IMG/VR virus record: IMGVR_UViG_3300048597_000641
Span: 1 to 49,401 of that record
Direction: 5' to 3' (one strand)
DNA from: a virus
Length of the DNA: 49,401 nt
Shown here: piece after piece, positions 21,061 through 27,735 of the stretch
Layout: each line of letters starts with the position of its first letter
Position numbering within the stretch: the stretch's first letter is position 1
Notes under the pieces: model-generated
Databases searched by the model: none
Told to the model about the DNA's origin: nothing
What the model saw: only the letters and a program-made list of their open reading frames with translations
Position numbers and translations under genes: made by a program

Positions 21061-21528
21061 ATGGGCAACACGATTCAGGACGATGCACTCTTTCCGTCAT
21101 GGCTGCGCGACACCCTCAAGGATCGAAGAATGCGGGTCATGGACTTGGCGACAGAAATCGCACGCCGTGAGGGGATCGACGAAAGAGACAAAGAGGATTT
21201 CCGCAGACGGTCTAAGGCGGTTCACGGGCACATTTCAAACATCATCAATCACGAAAAGAATATTGGCGCCGACTACGCCGTCAAAATTGCTGACGCGCTT
21301 GAGTTGCCCCGTGAAAGCGTGATGCGGATTGCCGGCCTGCTGCCGACTGATAAAACAGAGGTGGCTGTGCCGGCGACGGCTCGGGGAAAGATCGAGGCGC
21401 TGCTGGCGTCGCTACCACCGGAGAAGCAAGATGAGGCGATCCGGTTCCTTGAAGCGTATGTCATTACACAGTTTCGGGAACAGGCAACACCTCAATCCAG
21501 CAAAAAGCAAAAATTGAAAAAGGCGTGA
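21061..21528 (+). CDS. Cro/CI-family (XRE) helix-turn-helix regulator
   Basis: 155 aa. The HTH spans roughly residues 15-95 with an insertion: WLRDTLKDRRMRVMDLATEI, then VHGHISNIINHEKN and DYAVKIADALELPRESVMRI, a typical XRE domain ending in a GLLP loop. The C-terminus is a short helix (PPEKQDEAIRFLEAYV) and a basic tail, with no LexA-type peptidase, so it is not RecA-cleavable. No Shine-Dalgarno is visible and a -10 lies 11 bp upstream, which suggests leaderless translation, as for lambda cI from PRM. Probable lysogeny repressor or its antagonist. Confidence 0.85.
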   Translation: MGNTIQDDALFPSWLRDTLKDRRMRVMDLATEIARREGIDERDKEDFRRRSKAVHGHISNIINHEKNIGADYAVKIADALELPRESVMRIAGLLPTDKTEVAVPATARGKIEALLASLPPEKQDEAIRFLEAYVITQFREQATPQSSKKQKLKKA

Positions 21529-21622
21529 TTGTTGATATATGGTTGCGGAATCTGCTTGCAGTCCATGCGCAGATTCATTTTGTCGCCACAGACTTGCATC
21601 GTGTCAAGAGATTGACAGCGAT

Positions 21623-21898
21623 ATGGTAGCCAAATGGCTGATGACACACTCCGCTAACTTTCCCATAATCCATGCTGTGTTGAAGTGGCAACGTTTGAAG
21701 TTGTTGTTGCGCGTGGCGTTGACTCTCGTAAGCGAAGAGCACCTATGGCAGGCATTGGCGGCGCGGTTTCCTGGCGAGGCGTCCGTGGTGACGAATGCTG
21801 ATGTGTGGATTGACCCGCGCAAGCGGCGATGGGAGATCATCGATAACGTTTCTGCGCGCCGGCATGTGATTGGACAACCTGCTGCAGCATATCCATGA
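21623..21898 (+). CDS. Hypothetical protein, 91 aa
   Basis: Open frame ending just before a terminator. Helical N-terminus (FPIIHAVLKWQRLKLLLRVA), then a short strand part (VVTNADVWIDPRKRRWEII). An upstream ATG (21539) would add a Cys-rich segment that looks non-coding, so 21623 is preferred; neither has a good ribosome site. No family recognised and coding status is uncertain. Confidence 0.4.
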   Translation: MVAKWLMTHSANFPIIHAVLKWQRLKLLLRVALTLVSEEHLWQALAARFPGEASVVTNADVWIDPRKRRWEIIDNVSARRHVIGQPAAAYP

Positions 21899-21901
21899 AA
21901 A

Positions 21902-21927
21902 GGAGTCGCAAAATGCGACTCCTTTTT
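21902..21927 (+). terminator. Rho-independent terminator
   Basis: Stem GGAGTCGCA / TGCGACTCC (21902-21910 with 21914-21922), three-base loop AAA, followed by TTTTTGATTTTT. The preceding AAAA can pair with the tail, so it may act on both strands. Confidence 0.85.
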
Positions 21928-22045
21928 GATTTTTCTTGCTGCAACTTTGGAACGAGTATTCGCTGTCATCATCACAAGTTGGCAACATCGCTGCGCCAAG
22001 CGCGAAAGTTGCATATCAAGTAACGGCTAGTAAAGGAGAAACATC

Positions 22046-22879
22046 GTGGCAGTACCAAACAAGGTCAAAGAGCGGATGGTCGCCGGCGTCAAGCGCTTCC
22101 AGCCCATTCTGGCGAATGCCAAGGCGCGCGACATCAATGAAACGGACACCGTCACCATCGTCAAGGATCTGCTGGCGGAGATATTCGGCTTCGACAAGTA
22201 TTCGGAGATCACATCTGAATATGCCATTCGCGGCACGTATGTCGATCTGGCGATCAAGCTGGCCGGCACGCTGGAGATGCTGATTGAGGTGAAGTCCATC
22301 GGCCTGGAGGCGAAAGACGCCTACATCAAGCAAGCCGTGGACTATGCCGCCAATCAGGGGGTGGAGTGGGTGGTGTTGACCAATGGTGCAAGCTGGCTGG
22401 TGTATCGCGTGTCATTCAAGCAGCCGATCGAGCATGAGCTGGTGGTGCGGCTGGATCTGCTAAACGTCAACCCCAAGGACGATGACGACCTGGACGCGCT
22501 GTATCTGATGTGCAAGGAAGGCATCATGAAGTCGATGCTGGGCGAATACCATGCCCAGCGGCAGGCGCTGAGCCGTTACTTTATTAGCGCCATGATGCAG
22601 ACCGACCCGGTGCTGGATGTGATCCGGCGCGAGCTGCGGCGCATCTCGCCGGATGTGAAGATCACGAACGAGCAGATTTGCGACGTGCTGCTGCAGGAAG
22701 TACTGAAGCGCGATGTGGTGGAAGGCGAGAAAGCTGAAGATGCGAAGCGCAAGATCAGCCGCTATGCCGCCAAGCAGCAACGCCGGCAGGCGCGTGAGAA
22801 TGGCGGCACGAGTGCGGAGCCGGTGTCGGTGGATGAGTCGCAGCAAGCGGCGCTCGCAAACGGTGCTGCAGCAGCGTAG
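22046..22879 (+). CDS. HsdR N-terminal-like PD-(D/E)XK protein
   Basis: 277 aa, GTG start with AAAGGAG seven bases upstream. Residues about 40-110 have the restriction-endonuclease fold signature of the HSDR_N type: a leading acidic residue in SEITSEYAIR, GTYVDLAIKL (Asp) and LIEVKSIG (E-x-K). The remainder is helical, with no helicase or methylase, unlike a type I restriction subunit. Similar stand-alone proteins are common in bacterial and phage genomes and their role is unclear. Located in the cargo region between the repressor and surface-protein genes, it could be a superinfection or anti-defence factor (inference). Confidence 0.75.
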   Translation: MAVPNKVKERMVAGVKRFQPILANAKARDINETDTVTIVKDLLAEIFGFDKYSEITSEYAIRGTYVDLAIKLAGTLEMLIEVKSIGLEAKDAYIKQAVDYAANQGVEWVVLTNGASWLVYRVSFKQPIEHELVVRLDLLNVNPKDDDDLDALYLMCKEGIMKSMLGEYHAQRQALSRYFISAMMQTDPVLDVIRRELRRISPDVKITNEQICDVLLQEVLKRDVVEGEKAEDAKRKISRYAAKQQRRQARENGGTSAEPVSVDESQQAALANGAAAA

Positions 22880-22893
22880 CTTGGGGATTCAAT

Positions 22894-23283
22894 ATGAAAC
22901 AGCGTAACATCGCAGCGCTTATTTTCGTCTGCGTGTGTTTCGTCATAGCCGCGGCACTGCCGGTCAGTGCGCAGGGCTTGTCGCCGGTGTCGTTCTTGCC
23001 AATCGTGCGGCGCGATGTATATACGACGCCGACGCCATCACCCAGTCCATCGCCGACGGCCCAAGCCACGTTCACACCGGTGCCGACGACGGCGCCGGCC
23101 CCAACCGCCGCACCGACGACCAATCCTCAGCCGCCTAATCCGCCGGGCGGCATACCGTGGTGCGCCGGCAGCACGGGCACGACGCGCGTGGGCGCGATTT
23201 GCAATGACGGCTCGTCGAGCACATCGACCGGCAGCGGGACGTGCAGCCGGCATGGCGGCGTGCGGTGCTGGATTGGAAGGTGA
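22894..23283 (+). CDS. Secreted Pro/Thr-rich protein with C-terminal Cys module (DUF3761-like)
   Basis: 129 aa. Signal peptide (MKQRNIAALIFVCVCFVIAA), then a Pro/Thr/Ala linker of about 50 residues with PTPSPSPSPT-type repeats, and a C-terminal four-Cys module: WCAGST, GAICNDGSSS, GTCSRHGGVRCW. The last element matches the CSxHGGV pattern of DUF3761-type exported domains. Exported and probably disulphide-bonded. Likely lysogenic-conversion cargo rather than a virion protein, as it lies in the repressor-side cluster. Confidence 0.75.
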   Translation: MKQRNIAALIFVCVCFVIAAALPVSAQGLSPVSFLPIVRRDVYTTPTPSPSPSPTAQATFTPVPTTAPAPTAAPTTNPQPPNPPGGIPWCAGSTGTTRVGAICNDGSSSTSTGSGTCSRHGGVRCWIGR

Positions 23284-23336
23284 TAAACAGTGCGTGATCG
23301 GATAACGCTTTAGACTATCTTTTTAGGAGCCATTCC

Positions 23337-23540
23337 ATGAAATACATTCTCGCAATTTTCCTACCTCCCGTGGCCGTGCTGATGTGCGGCAAGCCTGGCG
23401 CGGCGCTGCTCAATTTGCTCTTGTGTGTTCTGCTATGGATCCCGGGCGTGATCCATGCGTTCATCGTGATCAGCCAGACCGAGAGTGATAAGCGCACTGA
23501 GAAGATCATGAAGAAGATTGCTGCCGAACAAGACAAGTAG
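23337..23540 (+). CDS. Pmp3/YqaE-family small membrane protein
   Basis: 67 aa. Two membrane helices with the family signature: ILAIFLPPVAVLMCGKPG, then LLLCVLLWIPGVIHAFIVI, followed by a charged tail. Pmp3/YqaE proteins are found in stressed plant, yeast and bacterial membranes and affect membrane potential and ion leakage. AGGAG seven bases before the ATG. A host-derived copy in the cargo region; effect on the lysogen unknown. Confidence 0.88.
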   Translation: MKYILAIFLPPVAVLMCGKPGAALLNLLLCVLLWIPGVIHAFIVISQTESDKRTEKIMKKIAAEQDK

Positions 23541-23567
23541 CACTTTGAAAATAGAAAATACGGATCA

Positions 23568-23595
23568 GGCCGGCATTTCTATGGAAACGCCGGCC
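23568..23595 (+). terminator. Hairpin terminator after Pmp3-like gene
   Basis: GGCCGGC-A-TTTC against GAAA-C-GCCGGCC (23568-23579 with 23584-23595), 11 pairs plus one A-C mismatch and a 4-base loop. The downstream T content (AGTTTAATT) is weak, so termination efficiency is uncertain. Confidence 0.55.
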
Positions 23596-23702
23596 AGTTT
23601 AATTGGGAGTGGGGCGTCAGCATGAGCGAGTCATCCGTCAGCGTTTGTCAGGTTATTTTCATGTTCCTCTTAAACTTTGGCCGATAATTTTTGACGCTTG
23701 AT

Positions 23703-23808
23703 GGGGACGCGCACTGCGCAGCCTCCACCAGCAGACAATTGAATACATCACACGCCATCAATTCCTGCACAGACGGATAAGCCGGCTGGCGGAGGCAAGA
23801 GCGTCCCC
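23703..23808 (+). ncRNA. Structured 106-nt element (leader RNA or REPIN/MITE-like)
   Basis: Nested pairing is visible: GGGGACGC (23703-23710) with GCGTCCCC (23801-23808), GCCTCC (23721-23726) with GGAGGC (23791-23796), CCAGC (23728-23732) with GCTGG (23785-23789), and AATTGA (23737-23742) with TCAATT (23758-23763). It ends 18 bases before the ribosome site of the next gene. The rest of the gap 23541-23837 holds only a terminator and no ORF. It does not match a riboswitch I know. The alternative is a RAYT/REP-type mobile palindrome, since such elements often have GGGGACG ends. Confidence 0.5.
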
Positions 23809-23837
23809 TGAGAGACAAATCATTTCAGGAGGTGCTC

Positions 23838-24143
23838 GTGTCTAAGCCAACTAAAAAGGAACGATGCTGGAAGCAATTAGTCCGAGGAGATGGTCGGGAG
23901 TTCAGAAGGGTAAAGAGAGCCGCGGTAGATATTATTTTGGCCTCTCTTTGCTTGGTTTGGGTGTTCGTCTCGCTTCAAATAAGAGACCAATGCCTCCATC
24001 TGTTCCATGACCCTGAGACAGTGAGAAGCTTTCTCCAGCTGACGAACATTATTATTGTGTGTGGTGTAATCAAGCTTATCCGAACGCTTGCTGGAAAACA
24101 GGTTGATTCTAAGATTCTGAACGTGCCAATTAGCATTAACTGA
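23838..24143 (+). CDS. Two-TM membrane protein, 101 aa (GTG start)
   Basis: AGGAGG five bases before a GTG at 23838 fixes the start (another GTG at 23832 overlaps that site). A basic N-terminus (MSKPTKKERCWKQLVRG) precedes membrane segments AAVDIILASLCLVWVFVSL and LTNIIIVCGVIKLIRTL. A terminator follows directly. The codon use is less GC-rich than its neighbours, consistent with cargo DNA. No family recognised. Confidence 0.6.
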   Translation: MSKPTKKERCWKQLVRGDGREFRRVKRAAVDIILASLCLVWVFVSLQIRDQCLHLFHDPETVRSFLQLTNIIIVCGVIKLIRTLAGKQVDSKILNVPISIN

Positions 24144-24168
24144 TCGTTGTAATCGATTAAGATCGTGC

Positions 24169-24197
24169 AGCCCGCCTTCATAGGCGGGCTTTTTTTT
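24169..24197 (+). terminator. Rho-independent terminator
   Basis: AGCCCGCC (24169-24176), loop TTCATA, GGCGGGCT (24183-24190), then a run of seven more T. Textbook terminator ending the cargo segment. Confidence 0.92.
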
Positions 24198-24265
24198 GTC
24201 CAAAGCCAGCACGATGATAGAAGTTGCGCTATTATTCATCTCGTTTCAGAACACATGTTCACAAA

Positions 24266-24559
24266 ATGAAATATATGGCGCAAGACATCATAGATGCACT
24301 AAAAACTGATGAATTGCTTTTGCGGTTGTGCGAACGCATTGCAAAATCCGAGCGCATGAAGGCTGCCGCGCTTGAACTTTACAAACGCGTGGAGATTTTG
24401 GACATTCTGGAGCAGGCCGGCAAACCGCAAAACAACGCATCTGCGCTCATCATCTTCGATGGCGGCCGGGTGACGAGTGTTTTGAACGTGGACGAGTCGC
24501 TGCAGATTCGCGGCGGCGGGTTCGTGCCATTGCCGCGCAAGGGAAAAGGGGTAACATAG
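24266..24559 (+). CDS. Hypothetical helical protein, 97 aa
   Basis: Mostly helical first half (MAQDIIDALKTDELLLRL, ERIAKSERMKAAALELYK), then ALIIFDGGRVTSVLNV and a basic C-terminus LPRKGKGVT. The final codons lie inside the 81-bp duplicated module (24545-24625), so the C-terminus may have been set by that duplication. ATG 24266 or 24275; no good ribosome site. Unknown function. Confidence 0.5.
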   Translation: MKYMAQDIIDALKTDELLLRLCERIAKSERMKAAALELYKRVEILDILEQAGKPQNNASALIIFDGGRVTSVLNVDESLQIRGGGFVPLPRKGKGVT

Positions 24560-24625
24560 GCGCGGCTGTAGCAGATTGAATTGCGCGGTCGTCTCATTTC
24601 GAGACGACCGCGCTTTTGTTTTTCC
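24545..24625 (+). repeat. 81-bp duplicated module, copy 1
   Basis: Identical over 81 bp to 35925-36005. It contains GGGGTAACATAGGCGCGGC, GTAGCAGATTGAATT and a full rho-independent terminator. It lies just before the fibre/lysis module. Confidence 0.9.
24583..24623 (+). terminator. Rho-independent terminator within duplicated module, copy 1
   Basis: Perfect 13-bp stem GCGCGGTCGTCTC / GAGACGACCGCGC (24583-24595 with 24601-24613), loop ATTTC, tail TTTTGTTTTT. Confidence 0.92.
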
Positions 24626-24631
24626 AGCGTG

Positions 24632-24907
24632 ATGACTGGCATCCTGACCGTTCGTGGCGAAGTTTGGAACCCGGCGTGCATCGATTGGACGCCGGTGGAA
24701 CTGACTTGTGTTCCCGTCGGTGCGGTGCAGGTGGCGGCTGAGTTCACCGTGACTCGCGTCGGCGCCGTGTTGCATGGAAGGGCGGATGACTATCTGGTCG
24801 TCGATGCCGCCGGCAACATGATCCCTATCCCGCGCGAGATTGCGCTACTGCTATTCGCCCCAGTGATTCCTCACATCAAGAAGGAGACCGATTCACATGA
24901 CCGCTGA
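24632..24907 (+). CDS. Hypothetical protein, 91 aa
   Basis: Beta-rich small protein (GILTVRGEVWNPACIDWTP, VAAEFTVTRVGAVLHGRA, DDYLVVDAAGNMIPIPREI) with a hydrophobic end (ALLLFAPVIPHI). It starts seven bases after the duplicated terminator and overlaps the holin-like gene by 11 bp. Probably a virion- or lysis-associated accessory; not recognised. Confidence 0.55.
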   Translation: MTGILTVRGEVWNPACIDWTPVELTCVPVGAVQVAAEFTVTRVGAVLHGRADDYLVVDAAGNMIPIPREIALLLFAPVIPHIKKETDSHDR

Positions 24908-25187
24908 ACAACTGTCTGCACTGGCCGGCGTGATCCTCTCGCTGGCGTTTTCGTATCTGCCCGGACTCGCGCCGTGGTTCGACAAGCTGGAGCCGACCGT
25001 GAAGCGACTGGTGATGGCCGCGTTGCTGCTTGTCGTTGCTGCCGGCGCATTTGGGCTGAGCTGCGCCGGCGTGTTGGACGCCGCCGTTTGCACACGGGTT
25101 GGCGCATGGTCGGTGCTGAACGTGTTCGTCGCTGCGCTGGTGGCGAATCAGGCGACGTATCTCATCAGCCCGAAGCCGGCGCGTTGA
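24897..25187 (+). CDS. Holin-like membrane protein, 96 aa
   Basis: Three hydrophobic stretches: LAGVILSLAFSYLPGLAPW, VMAALLLVVAAGAFGLSCAG, WSVLNVFVAALVANQATYLI, with short charged loops, the size and plan of class I holins. AAGGAG ten bases before the ATG. It is followed by a single-TM coiled-coil protein, a common holin/spanin-like pair, although no endolysin is adjacent. Lysis role is inferred. Confidence 0.6.
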   Translation: MTAEQLSALAGVILSLAFSYLPGLAPWFDKLEPTVKRLVMAALLLVVAAGAFGLSCAGVLDAAVCTRVGAWSVLNVFVAALVANQATYLISPKPAR

Positions 25188-25483
25188 TCAACAGAACAGT
25201 CGCTGTGGAGATCAATCTCTTGTCGCAAACCGTTTCGATCATCGTCGACGTGCTGATTGCCATCATCGTGCTGGCGCTGTTCGTGACCCTCAGAAACGAC
25301 CGTCAATCGTCAAACAAAATTGCCGAGACGCTGGACCGCATCAGCGCCACCCAGTCACAAATCAGTGTCACGCAATCACAGATCAGCGAAACACAGAAAG
25401 ACCAGTCGCGAATTCAGCAGGACATGCTGACGCGGCTGGCGGTGATGGATGCAAAAGGGTGGGGCAATAACCCAAATGGGTGA
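25184..25483 (+). CDS. Single-TM coiled-coil protein, 99 aa (TTG start)
   Basis: A TTG overlapping the previous stop (TTGA) gives one membrane helix (VSIIVDVLIAIIVLALFVTL) followed by a heptad-rich coiled coil with a repeated SATQSQIS / SVTQSQIS / SETQKDQS unit. An alternative GTG at 25205 would also keep the helix. The plan resembles i-spanins or holin-associated proteins. Probably part of the lysis module. Confidence 0.55.
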   Translation: MINRTVAVEINLLSQTVSIIVDVLIAIIVLALFVTLRNDRQSSNKIAETLDRISATQSQISVTQSQISETQKDQSRIQQDMLTRLAVMDAKGWGNNPNG

Positions 25484-25725
25484 GGGCGGGTCGCGCGCCG
25501 GCGGCGGCTCGCCTGCGACATGTGCTGGTCGCTCATTTCGACATGAACGACCTGCAAATGCTGGCGCAGGATGTGGGTGCAATGTGGGATGCACTTCGCG
25601 GTGACACACTGGTGATCAAGGCGATTTCGCTGGTGCAGTGGGCAGAGCAGCGCGCGCAGCTCGATGTGCTGGTGGCAGCCGTAGTGAAGGCGCGCCCAGC
25701 CATCGACTGGCGCCTGAGCGCATGA
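25480..25725 (+). CDS. Free-standing effector-associated (Death-like) domain protein
   Basis: 81 aa. The segment LRHVLVAHFDMNDLQMLAQD, then VGAMWDALRGDTLVIKAISL, VQWAEQRAQLDVLVAAVVK and ARPAIDW follows the helical pattern of bacterial effector-associated domains (compare F-xx-DEL-xx-L ... KA-xx-LV-x-W-xx-R-x-x-L-xx-LV-xx-V-xx-x-RP). In bacteria these Death-like domains link sensors to effectors in conflict systems such as trypsin- or caspase-containing modules. Here the domain has no partner in the same polypeptide. GTGA overlap with the upstream stop. A decoy or anti-defence adaptor is possible; inference. Confidence 0.65.
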   Translation: MRAGRAPAAARLRHVLVAHFDMNDLQMLAQDVGAMWDALRGDTLVIKAISLVQWAEQRAQLDVLVAAVVKARPAIDWRLSA

Positions 25726-25729
25726 TCCG

Positions 25730-26026
25730 ATGGCGAACTATCAACAGCTTCCGGCAGAGATCAACATCAACATCGTGGCTGGTGACGGTCTGGTGATGCA
25801 ATTCGATGCATCCATCGACCTGACCGGTTACACCTTTCAGGTGTCGGTCGATGACACATTCCCAACTATCACTGTGTCGCCGGTGGATCTGGCCGCCGGA
25901 AAATTCAATCTGGTCATCCCAGAGAATGGACCCGCAGTGAGCACACGTTGGCGATTGCGCTGGACGCCGGCGGGCGGAGTGCGCCGCACGGCATATGCCG
26001 GACGGCTGGTGGCGAGCGAGGCATGA
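25730..26026 (+). CDS. Small beta-sandwich virion protein (BppU-N-like), 98 aa
   Basis: MANYQQLPAEININIVAGDG, then ASIDLTGYTFQVSVDD, and TRWRLRWTPAGGVRRTAYAG: the pattern of small phage tail/baseplate accessory domains that describe a linear-element constructor (BppU_N-like). Five bases after the preceding gene and ATGA-overlapped with the next. Probably part of a fibre or receptor-binding assembly. Confidence 0.6.
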   Translation: MANYQQLPAEININIVAGDGLVMQFDASIDLTGYTFQVSVDDTFPTITVSPVDLAAGKFNLVIPENGPAVSTRWRLRWTPAGGVRRTAYAGRLVASEA

Positions 26027-26352
26027 GCAACATCACCACGATCATCGTTGCGGACGAAATTACAGCATCGATTCAGGGCGCAGGTACCGTGCTAACGGCG
26101 GTGACGCCGCAGCCTATTTCCACATCGATCTCTGCCGTCGGCGCGTCAGGCGCGAGCAGCCAAGTTCATGTGCATACGCAATCATCGCCGGCGTTGACGT
26201 GGGTGATCAACCACAACCTTGGGTTCAAACCGGTGATATCGCTACTCACGGTGGGCGGCGTCGAGATGTTTGCGGAGGTGGTTCACACCTCTATCAACCA
26301 GGTGACTGTTCTGTTTGTGCAGCCAACGGCAGGACTCGCCCGCTGCATCTAG
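26023..26352 (+). CDS. Fibre-associated virion protein, 109 aa
   Basis: Thr/Ser/Ile-rich N-terminus, then SPALTWVINHNLGFKPVISL followed by MFAEVVHTSINQVTVLFVQP. The W-x-I-x-HNLG phrase is common to phage tail-fibre and decoration domains; the neighbouring gene (26366-27157) has the related DITHNLNTRDVKVEV phrase. ATG 26023 overlaps the stop of the previous gene. Confidence 0.6.
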   Translation: MSNITTIIVADEITASIQGAGTVLTAVTPQPISTSISAVGASGASSQVHVHTQSSPALTWVINHNLGFKPVISLLTVGGVEMFAEVVHTSINQVTVLFVQPTAGLARCI

Positions 26353-26365
26353 TTCTAGGAGAGAC

Positions 26366-27157
26366 ATGGCAACGCAAATTCTGACTGACCTTGATTTGGT
26401 AAACGCCGCGCGCGTGATCAACCTGCCCAACCCAGCCAGTGCGCAGGACGCCGCGACGAAGGCGTACGTGGACTCGTTGGTGGAAGGGCTGTCTTGGAAG
26501 GACTCGGCGCGGGTGTCCACGCAGGGCAATGTGAACCTGGCGTCGCCTGGCGCAACGATTGACGGCATCACGATGACCTCCGGCGACCGCGTGCTCGTGC
26601 GCGCGCAAAGCACCCAGTCTCAAAACGGCGTGTATATCTGGAATGGCGCGGTCACGCCAATGACGCGCGCGCTGGATGCAAGCACTGTCGGCGAGCTGGA
26701 GCAGGCTGTCGTGACCGTTGAAGAGGGAACGGACGCCGGCGCAACATTCCGGCAGACGCAGGTGAACTTCACGCTCGACAGCGGAAACGTGATCTGGTCG
26801 GCCTTTGGCACGAGCGCGCCATCTGCCAGCGAATCGACGGCCGGCATCGCGGAGATCGCGACTCAGGCAGAGACCGACGCCGGCACCGATGACGCGCGCA
26901 TCGTGACGCCGCTGAAGCTGGCGACGTGGTCGGGGCGATTGCGGCGCGTGGCTGCCAACGTGGGCGACGGCAGCGCAACCCAGTATGACATCACCCACAA
27001 CCTGAACACGCGCGATGTGAAAGTGGAAGTGTTTCGCAATAGCGGCAACTACGACACGGTGCTGGTCGATGTGTATCGCACCAGCGTGAACGCGGCGCGA
27101 CTGGTGTTTGCCGCAGCGCCGGCCTCCAATGCATATCGCGTCGTTGTAATCGGCTAA
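26366..27157 (+). CDS. Tail fibre protein, 263 aa
   Basis: LDLVNAARVINLPNPASAQD AATKAYVDS is the classic phage fibre/collar phrase. A beta-rich middle (GDRVLVRAQSTQSQNGVYIW, NGAVTPMTRALDASTVGELE) and a SESTAGIAEIATQAETDAGT DDARIVTPLKLA repeat (T4 gp-type fibre linker) are followed by a C-terminal HNLN domain. AGGAG four bases before the ATG. Host-recognition fibre component. Confidence 0.82.
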   Translation: MATQILTDLDLVNAARVINLPNPASAQDAATKAYVDSLVEGLSWKDSARVSTQGNVNLASPGATIDGITMTSGDRVLVRAQSTQSQNGVYIWNGAVTPMTRALDASTVGELEQAVVTVEEGTDAGATFRQTQVNFTLDSGNVIWSAFGTSAPSASESTAGIAEIATQAETDAGTDDARIVTPLKLATWSGRLRRVAANVGDGSATQYDITHNLNTRDVKVEVFRNSGNYDTVLVDVYRTSVNAARLVFAAAPASNAYRVVVIG

Positions 27158-27163
27158 CACCAC

Positions 27164-27694
27164 ATGGAAGCCCTTGTAGACATCAAGAACCTCAGCGCAG
27201 TGTCCGCGTTCACACTTGGGCCGACTGGCCCACGTGGGAATGATGGCGCAGCTGGTGCGTGGACGATGGTTAAGAAAACCAGCGACACCACGCGCACGGC
27301 GAACACGACCATCACCGCGGACCCTGCGCTTTCGTTTGCGTTGGCTGCAAACACGAAATACTTTGTTCGGGTCAGGGTGTTCTTCGATACGACCGCGGCG
27401 GGTGACTTCAAGTTCAGGCACACAGGCTCTGCATCACCCACGCTGGTTCGCTTGCGTAGAGCGCATGTCGTGCCCGGCGCAACGGCCTTTGCCGGCATCG
27501 CAGTAGATCAGGCATTCAGCGCGTCCGATGTGGCGGTGGCTGGCACCGGCACGAACGGTGGATACGTTGAGATTGAGGGCGTCATTCACAATCTGAATGC
27601 CGGAACGTTCGCTTTCGCGTGGGCGCAGAACACAAGTGACGCTGGAAACACCAGCGTGCGTGCCGGCAGTTATATCGAGTACATGACTGTGTAG
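27164..27694 (+). CDS. Fibre/adhesin protein with collagen-like start, 176 aa
   Basis: A short collagen-like GPTGPRGNDGAAG segment, then a beta-jelly-roll-like domain (residues 40-176) ending in GTGTNGGYVEIEGV and NTSDAGNTSVRAGSYIEYM. The same domain forms the C-terminus of the next protein (27736-28908), so the two are paralogues. Likely trimeric receptor-binding tip. Confidence 0.7.
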   Translation: MEALVDIKNLSAVSAFTLGPTGPRGNDGAAGAWTMVKKTSDTTRTANTTITADPALSFALAANTKYFVRVRVFFDTTAAGDFKFRHTGSASPTLVRLRRAHVVPGATAFAGIAVDQAFSASDVAVAGTGTNGGYVEIEGVIHNLNAGTFAFAWAQNTSDAGNTSVRAGSYIEYMTV

Positions 27695-27735
27695 GCTATG
27701 GCTATTACAGCGGCGCGGCGCTGACAAAACATCAA

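Noticed and set aside
21539-21622. Upstream extension of the 91-aa gene (ATG 21539)
   Set aside because: The added peptide is Cys-rich and irregular, with no ribosome site; it may be trailing non-coding sequence of the regulator gene.
26294-27421. 375-codon minus-strand frame opposite the fibre genes
   Set aside because: Antisense to recognisable fibre sequence; no domain.
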